Shown piece after piece: positions 1 through 7,377 of a stretch of 20,955 nt of DNA. This DNA comes from an uncultured Deferribacteraceae bacterium (GTDB taxonomy: Bacteria; Chrysiogenota; Deferribacteres; Deferribacterales; Mucispirillaceae): positions 1 through 20,955 of the forward strand of contig CAMQYB010000006.1 of NCBI GenBank assembly GCA_947039055.1. Direction: 5' to 3'. Numbering within the stretch: the stretch's first letter is position 1; every line of letters starts with the position of its first letter. The translations under genes and the position numbers were made by a program. The notes below the pieces were generated by a model, which saw only the letters and a program-made list of their open reading frames with translations, did not search any database and was not told the origin of the DNA.

Positions 1-107
1 GACTGATTAGCACCATTGTCCAACAAACTATCTGACGTGCCAAGTGGACTGCCTGCCGTGTCCGATAAACCAGCCGACGTGTCTAAATTATCGTCAACTT
101 GAGCTAA
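1..107 (-). other. Open reading frame continuing past the cheW stop (A10 frameshift extension)
   Basis: Read from the A10 run (T108-T117 on the plus strand) with one extra A, the minus strand stays open for 35 codons to the window edge, starting L-A-Q-V-D-D-N and rich in Ser, Thr, Asp and Gly. In the frame as given, cheW stops at TAG (106-104). The alternative of one fewer A stops within about five codons. The stretch is also more G+C-rich than its surroundings: I count 48 G/C in the first 100 bases. It may be the true C-terminal continuation of the CheW-like protein, reached after correcting a sequencing indel or by transcriptional or ribosomal slippage. It could also be chance or a decayed tail. 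The downstream end is outside the window. Confidence 0.4.
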
Positions 108-1159
108 TTTTTTTTTTCTGAATCCTTACGCTTTTTCTTGTTAAGCTCTTCAGTTTCTTTCTCTCTCATATTAAGTTCTTTTGATATTAAAGAATCTAAC
201 TCATCTTGTGAAACATGAACTGTCTCTTCTACGCCTGACTGAGATACAGCATCAGCTAAAACATCTTCAACAGAGTCTCCTCTACGTCTGATGTTTAAAG
301 CTTCGGTTTCTTTCTCTCTTGCTGATAATTCAGCAGCTATCATATCATCTATACTTCCAAACTCATCGCCTTCATCTTCATCTTCTTCTTCTATTACAGG
401 AGCTTTCGCAACTGGATTAGATTTCTTCTCTTGATTTAATTGATCAGTTTCTAACTCTCTCTTCTTTAGCTCTTCCATTATCGCTTGATCTATATCTGTA
501 CTGTCTTCAGCTGGTGCTGAAACAGCTTGTGGAGCTTCCGCAACCGGAGCTACAGCTTGTGGTTTCGCACCTGATCCGTTAGTCGTAGGAGCTTTTGGTT
601 CTGCTGGTTTACTCTTAGCAGTAGCTTTAGATTTGCCACCTTTACCACCTAACATTATTTTTCTAAGATCACTATCACCGATGTTATTGCCATCTTTTAA
701 TACTCTATCAATATCAAGTATCATAACAAGTCGATCATCGTATCTGCATATACCTAATATATACTCTTGACCAACTGAGCCTACAAGTGGTGGAGCAGGT
801 TCTATCATCTCTTTAGTAACACGAATAACTGCCGTTACTTCATCTACTACGAAACCTATATTACTTCTATCAAAACGCACAACAATAATACGTGTAGTTT
901 GCTCAAAATCATGGCTGTTAAGATTAAATTTTATCCTTAAATCCATAACAGGAATAACTTTTCCTCTCAAATTCATCACGCCTAATATGTAGTTGTCCAA
1001 ACGTGGGACAACAGTTATCTCTACAGTTTTTATTATTTCCTGTATCTTTAAAACATCAATTGCATATTCTTCATCGCCTAGCTTCATTCCGACAAGCTCA
1101 ATTATATCAACATCGCTATCTGAATTATAACTTTCTGACAAATCAAAAATTTGTTCCAT
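104..1159 (-). CDS. CheW-like chemotaxis coupling protein with long repeat-bearing tail
   Basis: Residues about 18-156 form a CheW domain, with the typical pattern of a V-P-x-L-x-x-Y-I-L-G-V stretch followed by N-L-R-G-K-V-I-P-V-x-D-L (residues 51-74) and a second half ending near I-L-D-I-D-R-V-L. CheW proteins couple chemoreceptors to the CheA kinase in the cytoplasm and are usually about 150-180 residues. This one has some 190 extra: a basic then Ala/Pro-rich linker (171-218) and an acidic tail carrying three copies of a 24-residue helical-looking motif (223-246, 270-293, 321-344). The ATG follows GGGGAT as ribosome-binding site. It starts 37 bases after the MinD-like ATPase gene stop, so the two are probably co-transcribed. 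The last codons sit on an A10 run; see the frameshift entry. The CheW fold is clear; whether it works in chemotaxis or another chemosensory pathway is inference. Confidence 0.88.
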   Translation of the reverse strand: MEQIFDLSESYNSDSDVDIIELVGMKLGDEEYAIDVLKIQEIIKTVEITVVPRLDNYILGVMNLRGKVIPVMDLRIKFNLNSHDFEQTTRIIVVRFDRSNIGFVVDEVTAVIRVTKEMIEPAPPLVGSVGQEYILGICRYDDRLVMILDIDRVLKDGNNIGDSDLRKIMLGGKGGKSKATAKSKPAEPKAPTTNGSGAKPQAVAPVAEAPQAVSAPAEDSTDIDQAIMEELKKRELETDQLNQEKKSNPVAKAPVIEEEDEDEGDEFGSIDDMIAAELSAREKETEALNIRRRGDSVEDVLADAVSQSGVEETVHVSQDELDSLISKELNMREKETEELNKKKRKDSEKKN

Positions 1160-1196
1160 TTAAATCCCCATTCTCTAAAAATAGATAATATTGTAA

Positions 1197-2081
1197 CTAC
1201 AATTTAAGAAGTATTTGATCGCGTATATCATCTATACAACCAACTACATCACTCTCTGGATGCCTCGTATAATAAGGCTGAAGTAACTTTATTGACTCGC
1301 TTATATCCTCATCATAAGGAATAAAGCCTAATTTCTCTACATTAATATTTAAATATTTTTCAACCACTGATGAAAATCCGTGAAAAACATTTAACTCTCT
1401 CTTATATTTAACCATGTTTAATATCATGCCTGGTCTAAAATATTCTATAAACGACTCTATCGCTTTCGACATCTTCGGATCTATCTTATCAGCTAAATCA
1501 ATGATAGATTGGACAGATGGAAAGTTCATACTCTTACTGCGTAACTTCTTGTTCATCTCTTCAAAATCCCATCTATTTGCAATCAGTCTTTCTATATGTC
1601 TGAAAATTGCAACTTTCAGAAAACCATACGCATTTTCAATTGATGTTGGCTCTCCACTCATTATAACAATTTTCTTATCTGCAACATTAAATATATCTAT
1701 CATATTAAAACTGGTACCTGCACCTAGATCCATTATGACATAATCATACGATGATGATTTTAAATTCGTTAATATCTTCATCTTCTCATGCTTAGATATA
1801 TTAGCCATGCCTAACACATCTCCTGAGCCTCCGATGAAATCTACACCCGCTGGTGATTTAACAATAACTTCTTCTAACTTCGCTTTATCTCGTATAAAAT
1901 TGTATAAGCTTACACCAGGTATTTTTAAGCCTACAAAATTATGTAGGTTTGCGCCACCTAAATCAATGTCTACTAGCAACACTTTATGTTTTGAGGATGA
2001 AAGTGATATCGCTAAACTAGATGAACAAAAACTTTTACCAACACCACCTTTACCAGATGCTATTGCTACCAATTGTGCCAT
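1197..2081 (-). CDS. MinD/FlhG-like ParA-family ATPase
   Basis: A 294-residue SIMIBI-class P-loop ATPase. The deviant Walker A motif G-K-G-G-V-G-K-S is at 10-17, the switch I region V-D-I-D-L-G-G-A-N-L-H at 37-47, and Walker B Y-V-I-M-D-L-G-A-G at 114-122. The G-G-A-N-L-H signature is shared by FlhG/FleN-type and MinD-like proteins that dimerise on ATP and position flagella, chemosensory arrays or other polar structures. I see no clear C-terminal MinD membrane-targeting helix. The insertion at about 155-215 is longer than in MinD. The ATG at 2081 is preceded by GGGG about nine bases upstream. It lies directly upstream of the CheW-like gene, which suggests it helps localise or regulate that protein. 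The exact subfamily cannot be settled by eye. Confidence 0.85.
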   Translation of the reverse strand: MAQLVAIASGKGGVGKSFCSSSLAISLSSSKHKVLLVDIDLGGANLHNFVGLKIPGVSLYNFIRDKAKLEEVIVKSPAGVDFIGGSGDVLGMANISKHEKMKILTNLKSSSYDYVIMDLGAGTSFNMIDIFNVADKKIVIMSGEPTSIENAYGFLKVAIFRHIERLIANRWDFEEMNKKLRSKSMNFPSVQSIIDLADKIDPKMSKAIESFIEYFRPGMILNMVKYKRELNVFHGFSSVVEKYLNINVEKLGFIPYDEDISESIKLLQPYYTRHPESDVVGCIDDIRDQILLKL

Positions 2082-2421
2082 ATCTAAATTACCCCGTGAC
2101 CATAACTTAATTATTTGTAACTAATATACAAAATTAAGACTTATGATATAGTAATATAATTGTTTTGTCTATATTATTTGATAGTATCGTACAAAATTGA
2201 AAATAATTTACTTATCTATTACTTAATAAAAAAATAAACTAGGTGGATCTAATTGATATATTTATACTCTCATCTTATTTAATATGAAAATAAACTGTAT
2301 AAATATATTGAAATCTACTCTCATATAAATTAATATTAAAACAAACCATATACATAGTTCTCATAACTCTTACTTATCATATCGCTCAATATGAAAATAA
2401 ACTTAAACTTATATTTGTAAA
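2082..2421. repeat. Intergenic region with four degenerate copies of a 16-bp repeat
   Basis: No gene is visible in this 340-base gap. It holds four related 16-mers at 2225-2240, 2281-2296, 2332-2347 and 2388-2403. The second and fourth are identical (AATATGAAAATAAACT); the first differs at two positions and the third at three. Spacings are 56, 51 and 56 bases. Copies of CTCTCAT or CTCAT lie between them (near 2268, 2319 and 2360), so the unit appears to be a decayed tandem repeat of about 54 bp. It lies downstream of the DUF2062 gene and upstream of the MinD-like gene, and must also hold the latter's promoter, which I could not identify with confidence. Confidence 0.6.
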
Positions 2422-2862
2422 TTATTTGCCTTGGTATCTAGATGCTATAAAATAAACTATTAAATATGATAACACAGCTGCAATTAAACCGACTACATGT
2501 GTGCCTACTATAAACGGTAGAAGAATGCTTTCAAAAAAATCTTTCACATTACTGAAATTTATTGAACTCCAATCATCTGGGATTACTATCTTTCTACCAA
2601 GTATAAATGCACCAAACTTTGTCGTAGCTCCATATATAAACGGTATCGTTATAGGGTTAGTAATGTATGCTCCTAAAATTAATGGGTATACGGGAAGATT
2701 AAAAAAGGTAGAACAAAATAACGCTATATAAGTATGGAAACCTATATACGGTGAAAGTCCTATTAAAACACCTAAAAAAGTAGCGCGTGCTAAATCTCTA
2801 GGTGATCTATCTAGTGATAACATTAATCTAAATTTAATTCTGAGTTTTTCTAATATCTTCAT
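2422..2862 (-). CDS. DUF2062 family membrane protein
   Basis: A 146-residue protein matching the DUF2062 pattern. It begins with a short basic amphipathic stretch (1-24, ending S-L-D-R-S-P-R-D-L-A), then hydrophobic segments at about 27-54 containing G-L-S-P-Y-I-G-F-H-T, at 58-86 with the family's conserved T-N-P near 68-70, and at 112-140. DUF2062 proteins are small inner-membrane proteins of unknown function, found alone or fused to glycosyltransferases. The start is 42 bases after the lon stop and has only a weak ribosome-binding site (AGAGTTAG), so it is probably the distal gene of a lon transcript. Family assignment is confident; function is unknown. Confidence 0.8.
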   Translation of the reverse strand: MKILEKLRIKFRLMLSLDRSPRDLARATFLGVLIGLSPYIGFHTYIALFCSTFFNLPVYPLILGAYITNPITIPFIYGATTKFGAFILGRKIVIPDDWSSINFSNVKDFFESILLPFIVGTHVVGLIAAVLSYLIVYFIASRYQGK

Positions 2863-2904
2863 CTAACTCTATTATACTAATATGTATGTATAAATCAATA
2901 TCAT

Positions 2905-5238
2905 TTATAATCCCACTATTGCATGTTTCGCAACTTCTTTAAAAGTACTAACTTCTATAAGCTTCATAGACTTTGTGACATACGCTGGAAGTTTCAACAA
3001 ATCCCTAGCATTCTTCTTAGGTATTATAACCGTCGTTGCTCCTATTCGTTTAGCCGCAAGTAATTTTTCCTTCAAACCACCGATCGGTAAAACTCTGCCA
3101 GTTATCGTTATCTCGCCAGTCATCGCAACTGCATGACGAACTTTCTTCGATGTCAATATAGACAGTAACGCCGTAGCTATCGTTATTCCCGCTGATGGAC
3201 CATCTTTAGGAATTGCTCCTGCTGGAACATGAATATGATAATCATACTCCGTAAATGATTTACTATCAATATTATAATCTGATGCAACCGTTTTAATAAA
3301 ACTTAATGCCGCCTTTGATGACTCTTTCATAACGTCACCTAACATTCCTGTTACTATTAAATTTCCACTGCCCTCATATCTTGCACACTCAACAAATAGA
3401 ACCTCGCCTCCTACTGGTGTCCATGCAAGACCTGTTGCAACTCCTATATCACTGCTTGTTAACTCATCCTCTTTCATATACTTATCAGGACCTAAAAGAT
3501 CACTCAAATTCTTCTCTGTAACTTTAAACTTGCTATACTTCTTTTCAACTATACCACGTCCTACTTTTCTGCATAACTTATTTATAACTTGCTCTAGGTG
3601 ACGCAGTCCACTCTCTCTTGTATACGCTGATATGAGTTTCATTATTGAATGCTTATCAAAACTTATCTGCTTACTTGTTAAACCGTTTTCCTTGATCGCA
3701 CTAGCTATTATATACTTCTCTGCAATGATAACTTTCTCTTCCTCTGTATAGCCCGGAATATGAATTATCTCCATTCTATCTTGCAACGGCAAAGGAATAG
3801 CATCTAAAATATTTGCAGTAGTTATAAATAATACTTTACTTAAATCAAACGGTAAAGCTAAATAATGATCTATAAAATTCTTGTTCTGTACTGGATCTAA
3901 AACTTCTAATAATGCAGCCGATGGATCACCTTTGAAATCTGAACCTAACTTATCTATCTCATCTAATATGAAAACTGGATTGCTCGATCCTACTGTATTT
4001 AAACCTTGTATTATTCTGCCTGGCATTGCACCAACGTATGTTCGTCTATGTCCTCTAATCTCTGCTTCATCTCTAACGCCTCCGAAACTAATTGACAAAA
4101 ACTTTCTACCCATTGCTGCCGCTACCGATCTGCCTAACGATGTTTTACCAACGCCTGGAGGACCTACTAAACATAATATAGGTGCTTTCATACTGCTGTT
4201 TAGTGAACGAATTGCAAGAAAATCTAATACTCGTTCTTTGATCTCATCTAATCCATAATGATCCTCTTCTAAAATCTTACTTGCATTTTTTATATCTAAA
4301 TTATCGTCCGTACTAATACTCCACGGTAGATCTGTTAATAGATCAAGATAGGTTCTAACAATGTTAGCTTCTGGTGAGTCTTGATGCATATTGGTTAATC
4401 TATCAAGCTGTTTCTCTGCCTCTTTTTTAACGTCTTTTGGCATCTTTGCTTTACGGATTTTTTTCTTGTACTCATCTGACTCTCTTAGGTGAACCTCTTC
4501 TTCTCCTAACTCTCGCTTGATAACTTTTAACTGCTCTTTTAAAAAAAAGTTTCGCTGTCCTCTATCTATTTGTCCTTTTGTGTCTGAGAAAATCTGACTC
4601 TTTAATTCCGATATTACAATCTCATTATTGATTAGAACTAACAATTTATCTAATCTTTCTGACTCTGATTCTAGCTCTATTAACTCTTGTGCTATCTCTA
4701 ATTTTAAACCTAGATTACCTGCAATTACATCCACTATCTTACCGCTATCATCAACCTCTTCTACAAGTGGAAGTAAATTTTGTATTAGGTTTTTATCTAA
4801 ATCTGTTGCACGCTCTAATCGCTCTTTTAATGCTCTCGTTTTTGCTGATAGAAGTAATTTATCCTCTTCTACCTTAGAAGTTATATTCTCTGTTTTAACC
4901 ATAAAAAATGGTTTAATAGATTTATATTTTTCAACCTTTGCTCTAACAATTCCTTGAACTAAAATCTTAATCTTACCTTCAGATATTGTACTCATACGAA
5001 TTATTGTCGCAATCGTGCCTGACTGATATATATCTTCTTTGCTTGGTGTATCTATAGTTGAATCTTTCTGACATGCTAAAAAAATAATATTCTCGTCCTC
5101 TAAAGCTGCTTCAACAGCCTGAATACTAGACTCACGACCTACAACTAAAGATACTACCATGTGTGGAAAAACTATCATATCTCTTATTGGAAGTAACGGA
5201 ATAAAATGCCCTTTAGCAATACTGTCTATAGTTTTCAT
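2905..5238 (-). CDS. lon: ATP-dependent Lon protease
   Basis: At 777 residues this is a full-length LonA, close to the E. coli length of 784. The N-terminal substrate-binding domain (about 12-205) starts with the typical F-I-P-L-L-P-I-R-D-M-I-V-F-P-H. A coiled linker covers about 225-305. The AAA+ module has Walker A G-P-P-G-V-G-K-T at 359-366 and Walker B V-F-I-L-D-E-I-D at 422-429. The protease domain has Ser682 in P-K-D-G-P-S-A-G and Lys725 in G-G-L-K-E-K, the Ser-Lys dyad. Lon degrades misfolded and regulatory proteins in the cytoplasm. The ATG follows GAGG with eight-base spacing. A perfect-length catalytic core argues for an active enzyme. I saw no clear heat-shock (sigma-32) promoter. 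Confidence 0.98.
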   Translation of the reverse strand: MKTIDSIAKGHFIPLLPIRDMIVFPHMVVSLVVGRESSIQAVEAALEDENIIFLACQKDSTIDTPSKEDIYQSGTIATIIRMSTISEGKIKILVQGIVRAKVEKYKSIKPFFMVKTENITSKVEEDKLLLSAKTRALKERLERATDLDKNLIQNLLPLVEEVDDSGKIVDVIAGNLGLKLEIAQELIELESESERLDKLLVLINNEIVISELKSQIFSDTKGQIDRGQRNFFLKEQLKVIKRELGEEEVHLRESDEYKKKIRKAKMPKDVKKEAEKQLDRLTNMHQDSPEANIVRTYLDLLTDLPWSISTDDNLDIKNASKILEEDHYGLDEIKERVLDFLAIRSLNSSMKAPILCLVGPPGVGKTSLGRSVAAAMGRKFLSISFGGVRDEAEIRGHRRTYVGAMPGRIIQGLNTVGSSNPVFILDEIDKLGSDFKGDPSAALLEVLDPVQNKNFIDHYLALPFDLSKVLFITTANILDAIPLPLQDRMEIIHIPGYTEEEKVIIAEKYIIASAIKENGLTSKQISFDKHSIMKLISAYTRESGLRHLEQVINKLCRKVGRGIVEKKYSKFKVTEKNLSDLLGPDKYMKEDELTSSDIGVATGLAWTPVGGEVLFVECARYEGSGNLIVTGMLGDVMKESSKAALSFIKTVASDYNIDSKSFTEYDYHIHVPAGAIPKDGPSAGITIATALLSILTSKKVRHAVAMTGEITITGRVLPIGGLKEKLLAAKRIGATTVIIPKKNARDLLKLPAYVTKSMKLIEVSTFKEVAKHAIVGL

Positions 5239-5343
5239 AATTAAAACCTCATATCACATTTAGGCTTATCTAATTTTATCTGGAAATATAGTAAACTACT
5301 TTTAAAAACTAGTTACTATTTAGAAATTAGATGAAGTTAATGT

Positions 5344-5371
5344 ATGATATAATCACCAACCATTATTGCAA
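5344..5371 (-). promoter_or_regulatory. Candidate lon promoter
   Basis: On the minus strand TTGCAA (5371-5366) is followed after 16 bases by TATCAT (5349-5344), giving a transcript with a leader of about 100 bases before lon. A perfect 14-bp palindrome, ATAACTATAGTTAT (5371-5384), abuts the upstream side of the -35 and could be an operator. Such AT-rich palindromes also arise by chance in a genome this rich in A+T. Both assignments rest only on pattern matching. Confidence 0.3.
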
Positions 5372-5400
5372 TAACTATAGTTATATGTAATTAAAAAATA

Positions 5401-5423
5401 AGCTTACTATCAATAAGTAAGCT
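5401..5423 (-). terminator. Candidate intrinsic terminator for the galU transcript
   Basis: An 8-bp perfect inverted repeat (AGCTTACT / AGTAAGCT) with a 7-base loop is followed on the minus strand by TATTTTTTAATT, the layout of a weak rho-independent terminator. It would end minus-strand transcripts coming from galU, whose stop is about 230 bases upstream. The stem has only three G-C pairs, so efficiency may be modest. Confidence 0.45.
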
Positions 5424-5653
5424 GTTTATAGATTTTAAAATTTATTAATTATTGGTGCAAGTAGATTTCATACAACTTGATAATATATTTTCAATTAAAA
5501 ACATATTGGTGCAATTAGATTTCAGTTACTAGATAACAAGTTTTAATATTATGCCATGTTAATATAGTATGGAGTTCAATTATCTCACAATAATTTTTGA
5601 CATTTATAGTAATTAAGTTTCTAAATTCACAATATATAACTTAACTAAAAATT

Positions 5654-6520
5654 TTAATTATTTGGCAACTCTTTTATAATCTTAACCAAATCTTCTTTAA
5701 GGTCTGAACGCTTATACGCAAAGTTGATAGTAGCCTCTAGCAATCCTGATCTTGTACCACAATCAAATCGTTTGCCTTCAAATTCATAACCGTACACACT
5801 CTCTCTTGCTGCAACTAAGTTTAACGCATCTGTTAATTGTAACTCGTTATTACAACCGACATTAATCTCTTCTAACGCTTTCATAACTGAACTTGTTATA
5901 ACATATCTGCCGATAATAGCATTGGTTGAGGGAGAGTTAGTTTTTGGTTTTTCAACTAAAGAATCTAGTAGTGATAATCTATCGTTTATACACTCTTTAA
6001 ATTTGACGATACCATATTTACTCGTATCCTCTTCTTTAACTTTCATCGTTGAGACAATAGGAAATCCATACTCTTCAAACTGAGTCATAAGTTGTGAAAC
6101 AACTGGAACGTCTGATAATATAATATCATCTGGAAGGATTACAACGAACGGATCATCATTTACAATATCTTTAACACATAATATAGCATCGCCTAATCCA
6201 AGCATACGCTTTTGACGGACATAAACAAGATTAACCATCTCACTTATCTTTTTAATCTCTTCCAACATCTCTAAATTGCCCGACTCAAGAAGAGTGTTAT
6301 TTAACTCTACATTAATATCAAAATGATCTTCTAAAGCTTTTTTAGTTCTACCTGTTATAAATATGATACGTTCAATTCCTGAATCAATCGCCTCTTCAAC
6401 TGCATATTGAATAAGTGGTTTATCAATTAACGTTATCATCTCTTTAGGTATAGCTTTAGTCGCTGGAAGCATTCTTGTGCCAAAACCTGCAACTGGAAAA
6501 ACTGCCGTTTTAATTTTCAT
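5654..6520 (-). CDS. galU: UTP--glucose-1-phosphate uridylyltransferase
   Basis: A 288-residue GalU, the usual length. The nucleotide-binding signature A-G-F-G-T-R-M-L-P-A-T-K-A-I-P-K-E-M is at 11-28, L-P-D-D at 129-132 (metal/nucleotide site), V-E-K-P at 189-192, and R-F-D-C-G near 251-255. The enzyme makes UDP-glucose from UTP and glucose-1-phosphate in the cytoplasm, feeding lipopolysaccharide, capsule or other glycan synthesis. The ATG at 6520 follows AGGA with about seven-base spacing. It begins 35 bases after the stop of the unrecognised 273-residue gene, so mqnE, that gene and galU are probably one transcript. All expected motifs are intact. Confidence 0.96.
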   Translation of the reverse strand: MKIKTAVFPVAGFGTRMLPATKAIPKEMITLIDKPLIQYAVEEAIDSGIERIIFITGRTKKALEDHFDINVELNNTLLESGNLEMLEEIKKISEMVNLVYVRQKRMLGLGDAILCVKDIVNDDPFVVILPDDIILSDVPVVSQLMTQFEEYGFPIVSTMKVKEEDTSKYGIVKFKECINDRLSLLDSLVEKPKTNSPSTNAIIGRYVITSSVMKALEEINVGCNNELQLTDALNLVAARESVYGYEFEGKRFDCGTRSGLLEATINFAYKRSDLKEDLVKIIKELPNN

Positions 6521-6555
6521 AATGTATCCTAAATATTAATATTGTCTACGCTTAA

Positions 6556-7377
6556 TTATTTTTTAGATATAAGTTTTACTATAAAATCAGCAGCCTTATC
6601 ATAATAATAAGATGGAAGTACAACAGATGTTTTACCGAAACTATAGTCGTTAAAAAGAAATGTGTCTGGTGATATAATCTCTATATAAGGTGAACGTGAA
6701 ATCTTTATAATTGAACTACTTTTAACTGTGAAACTATAACCCTCAACTGTTGGGATAAGTTTTTTTACGATAGATATAGGATCATCATGTTTTGAAATAA
6801 TTACTAAATCACCATTAAATACATACATCTCAAGACGGCTCTTATCTGCAAAAAATACAAAATAATCTCTGCCTAACACAGTCTTATAATCAAACGCTGA
6901 ATTATATTTGAAAATCTTATAATCACTATCTTTATTAATAGACTTTGTAAATATTTTAGCCGTGCTATAAGCCTTTCTAACCTCTGATAAATATCTGAAT
7001 GAAACAACTTCACTGCTTGAAAGATCCGACTTAAAAAGCATATTGCTCTTGTACATTACAAGATCGTTAAATACACCACTCTCTAAATCTTTGTTGATAC
7101 GCTTAAGTGACATATTAACCGTCAACATACGAAGCTTATTTATAATCGTAGGTTTAAACAAAAACATACGTTCTTCTTTTTTACTCTCTCTACTATCCGA
7201 CTGACTATTCATCTCAAATGTGCGATAGTGGTCAGTTAAAAAATAATTAACCCTATCTACTGAAGGCGAATAAATATCCTCGACATTAGCTAAAACTACA
7301 CTTATGCCACGCAATTTCAACTGTCTACTAATAAGAATCATATTTGCCGATGGATTAATAAATACTATATCTGCCAT
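6556..7377 (-). CDS. Unrecognised 273-residue protein coupled to mqnE
   Basis: I do not recognise a family. The N-terminus (3-32) alternates a beta-strand, V-F-I-N-P-S-A-N, with a helix and a second strand, I-S-V-V-L-A-N-V-E, resembling the start of a Rossmann-like or radical-SAM/B12-binding-like fold. The middle (55-110) is charged and basic. The C-terminal half is beta-rich with many Tyr, Phe, Ile and Ser. No signal peptide, membrane helix, or Cys/His metal site is evident. Its ATG lies inside the mqnE end (13-base overlap: mqnE ends GTA-TGG-CAG-ATA-TAG and this gene uses the ATG inside), so it is translationally coupled to mqnE. That makes a link to menaquinone synthesis possible but unproven. 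It is not MqnA, MqnC or MqnD by motif. Confidence 0.85.
   Translation of the reverse strand: MADIVFINPSANMILISRQLKLRGISVVLANVEDIYSPSVDRVNYFLTDHYRTFEMNSQSDSRESKKEERMFLFKPTIINKLRMLTVNMSLKRINKDLESGVFNDLVMYKSNMLFKSDLSSSEVVSFRYLSEVRKAYSTAKIFTKSINKDSDYKIFKYNSAFDYKTVLGRDYFVFFADKSRLEMYVFNGDLVIISKHDDPISIVKKLIPTVEGYSFTVKSSSIIKISRSPYIEIISPDTFLFNDYSFGKTSVVLPSYYYDKAADFIVKLISKK

Larger units (their letters stand above)
5239..5653. repeat. lon-galU intergenic region with a 21-bp direct repeat
   Basis: This 415-base gap has no credible gene. It contains a 21-base direct repeat, starting TATTGGTGCAA and ending TAGATTTCA, at 5450-5470 and 5504-5524. The copies differ at one base and start 54 bases apart. Next to it is the hairpin at 5401-5423, and nearer lon lies the candidate promoter. 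The repeats lie downstream of galU and upstream of the hairpin, so they would be in the galU 3' untranslated RNA if that hairpin is the terminator. They could alternatively be protein-binding sites for lon control. Confidence 0.55.

Noticed and set aside
3881..4258. 125-codon plus-strand open frame opposite lon
   Set aside because: It is antisense to the conserved AAA+ domain of lon, so it is a shadow.
4540..4550. A8 run inside lon as a frameshift site
   Set aside because: It encodes the conserved N-F-F-L-K-E-Q-L of Lon in frame, and the gene is intact on both sides, so there is no evidence of slippage.
5432..5460. TTGCAC-17-TAAAAT promoter match on the minus strand
   Set aside because: Spacing is ideal, but transcription would start at about the hairpin (5423-5401) that looks like a terminator, so a useful transcript is unlikely. 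It may be chance, or lon may have a second promoter.
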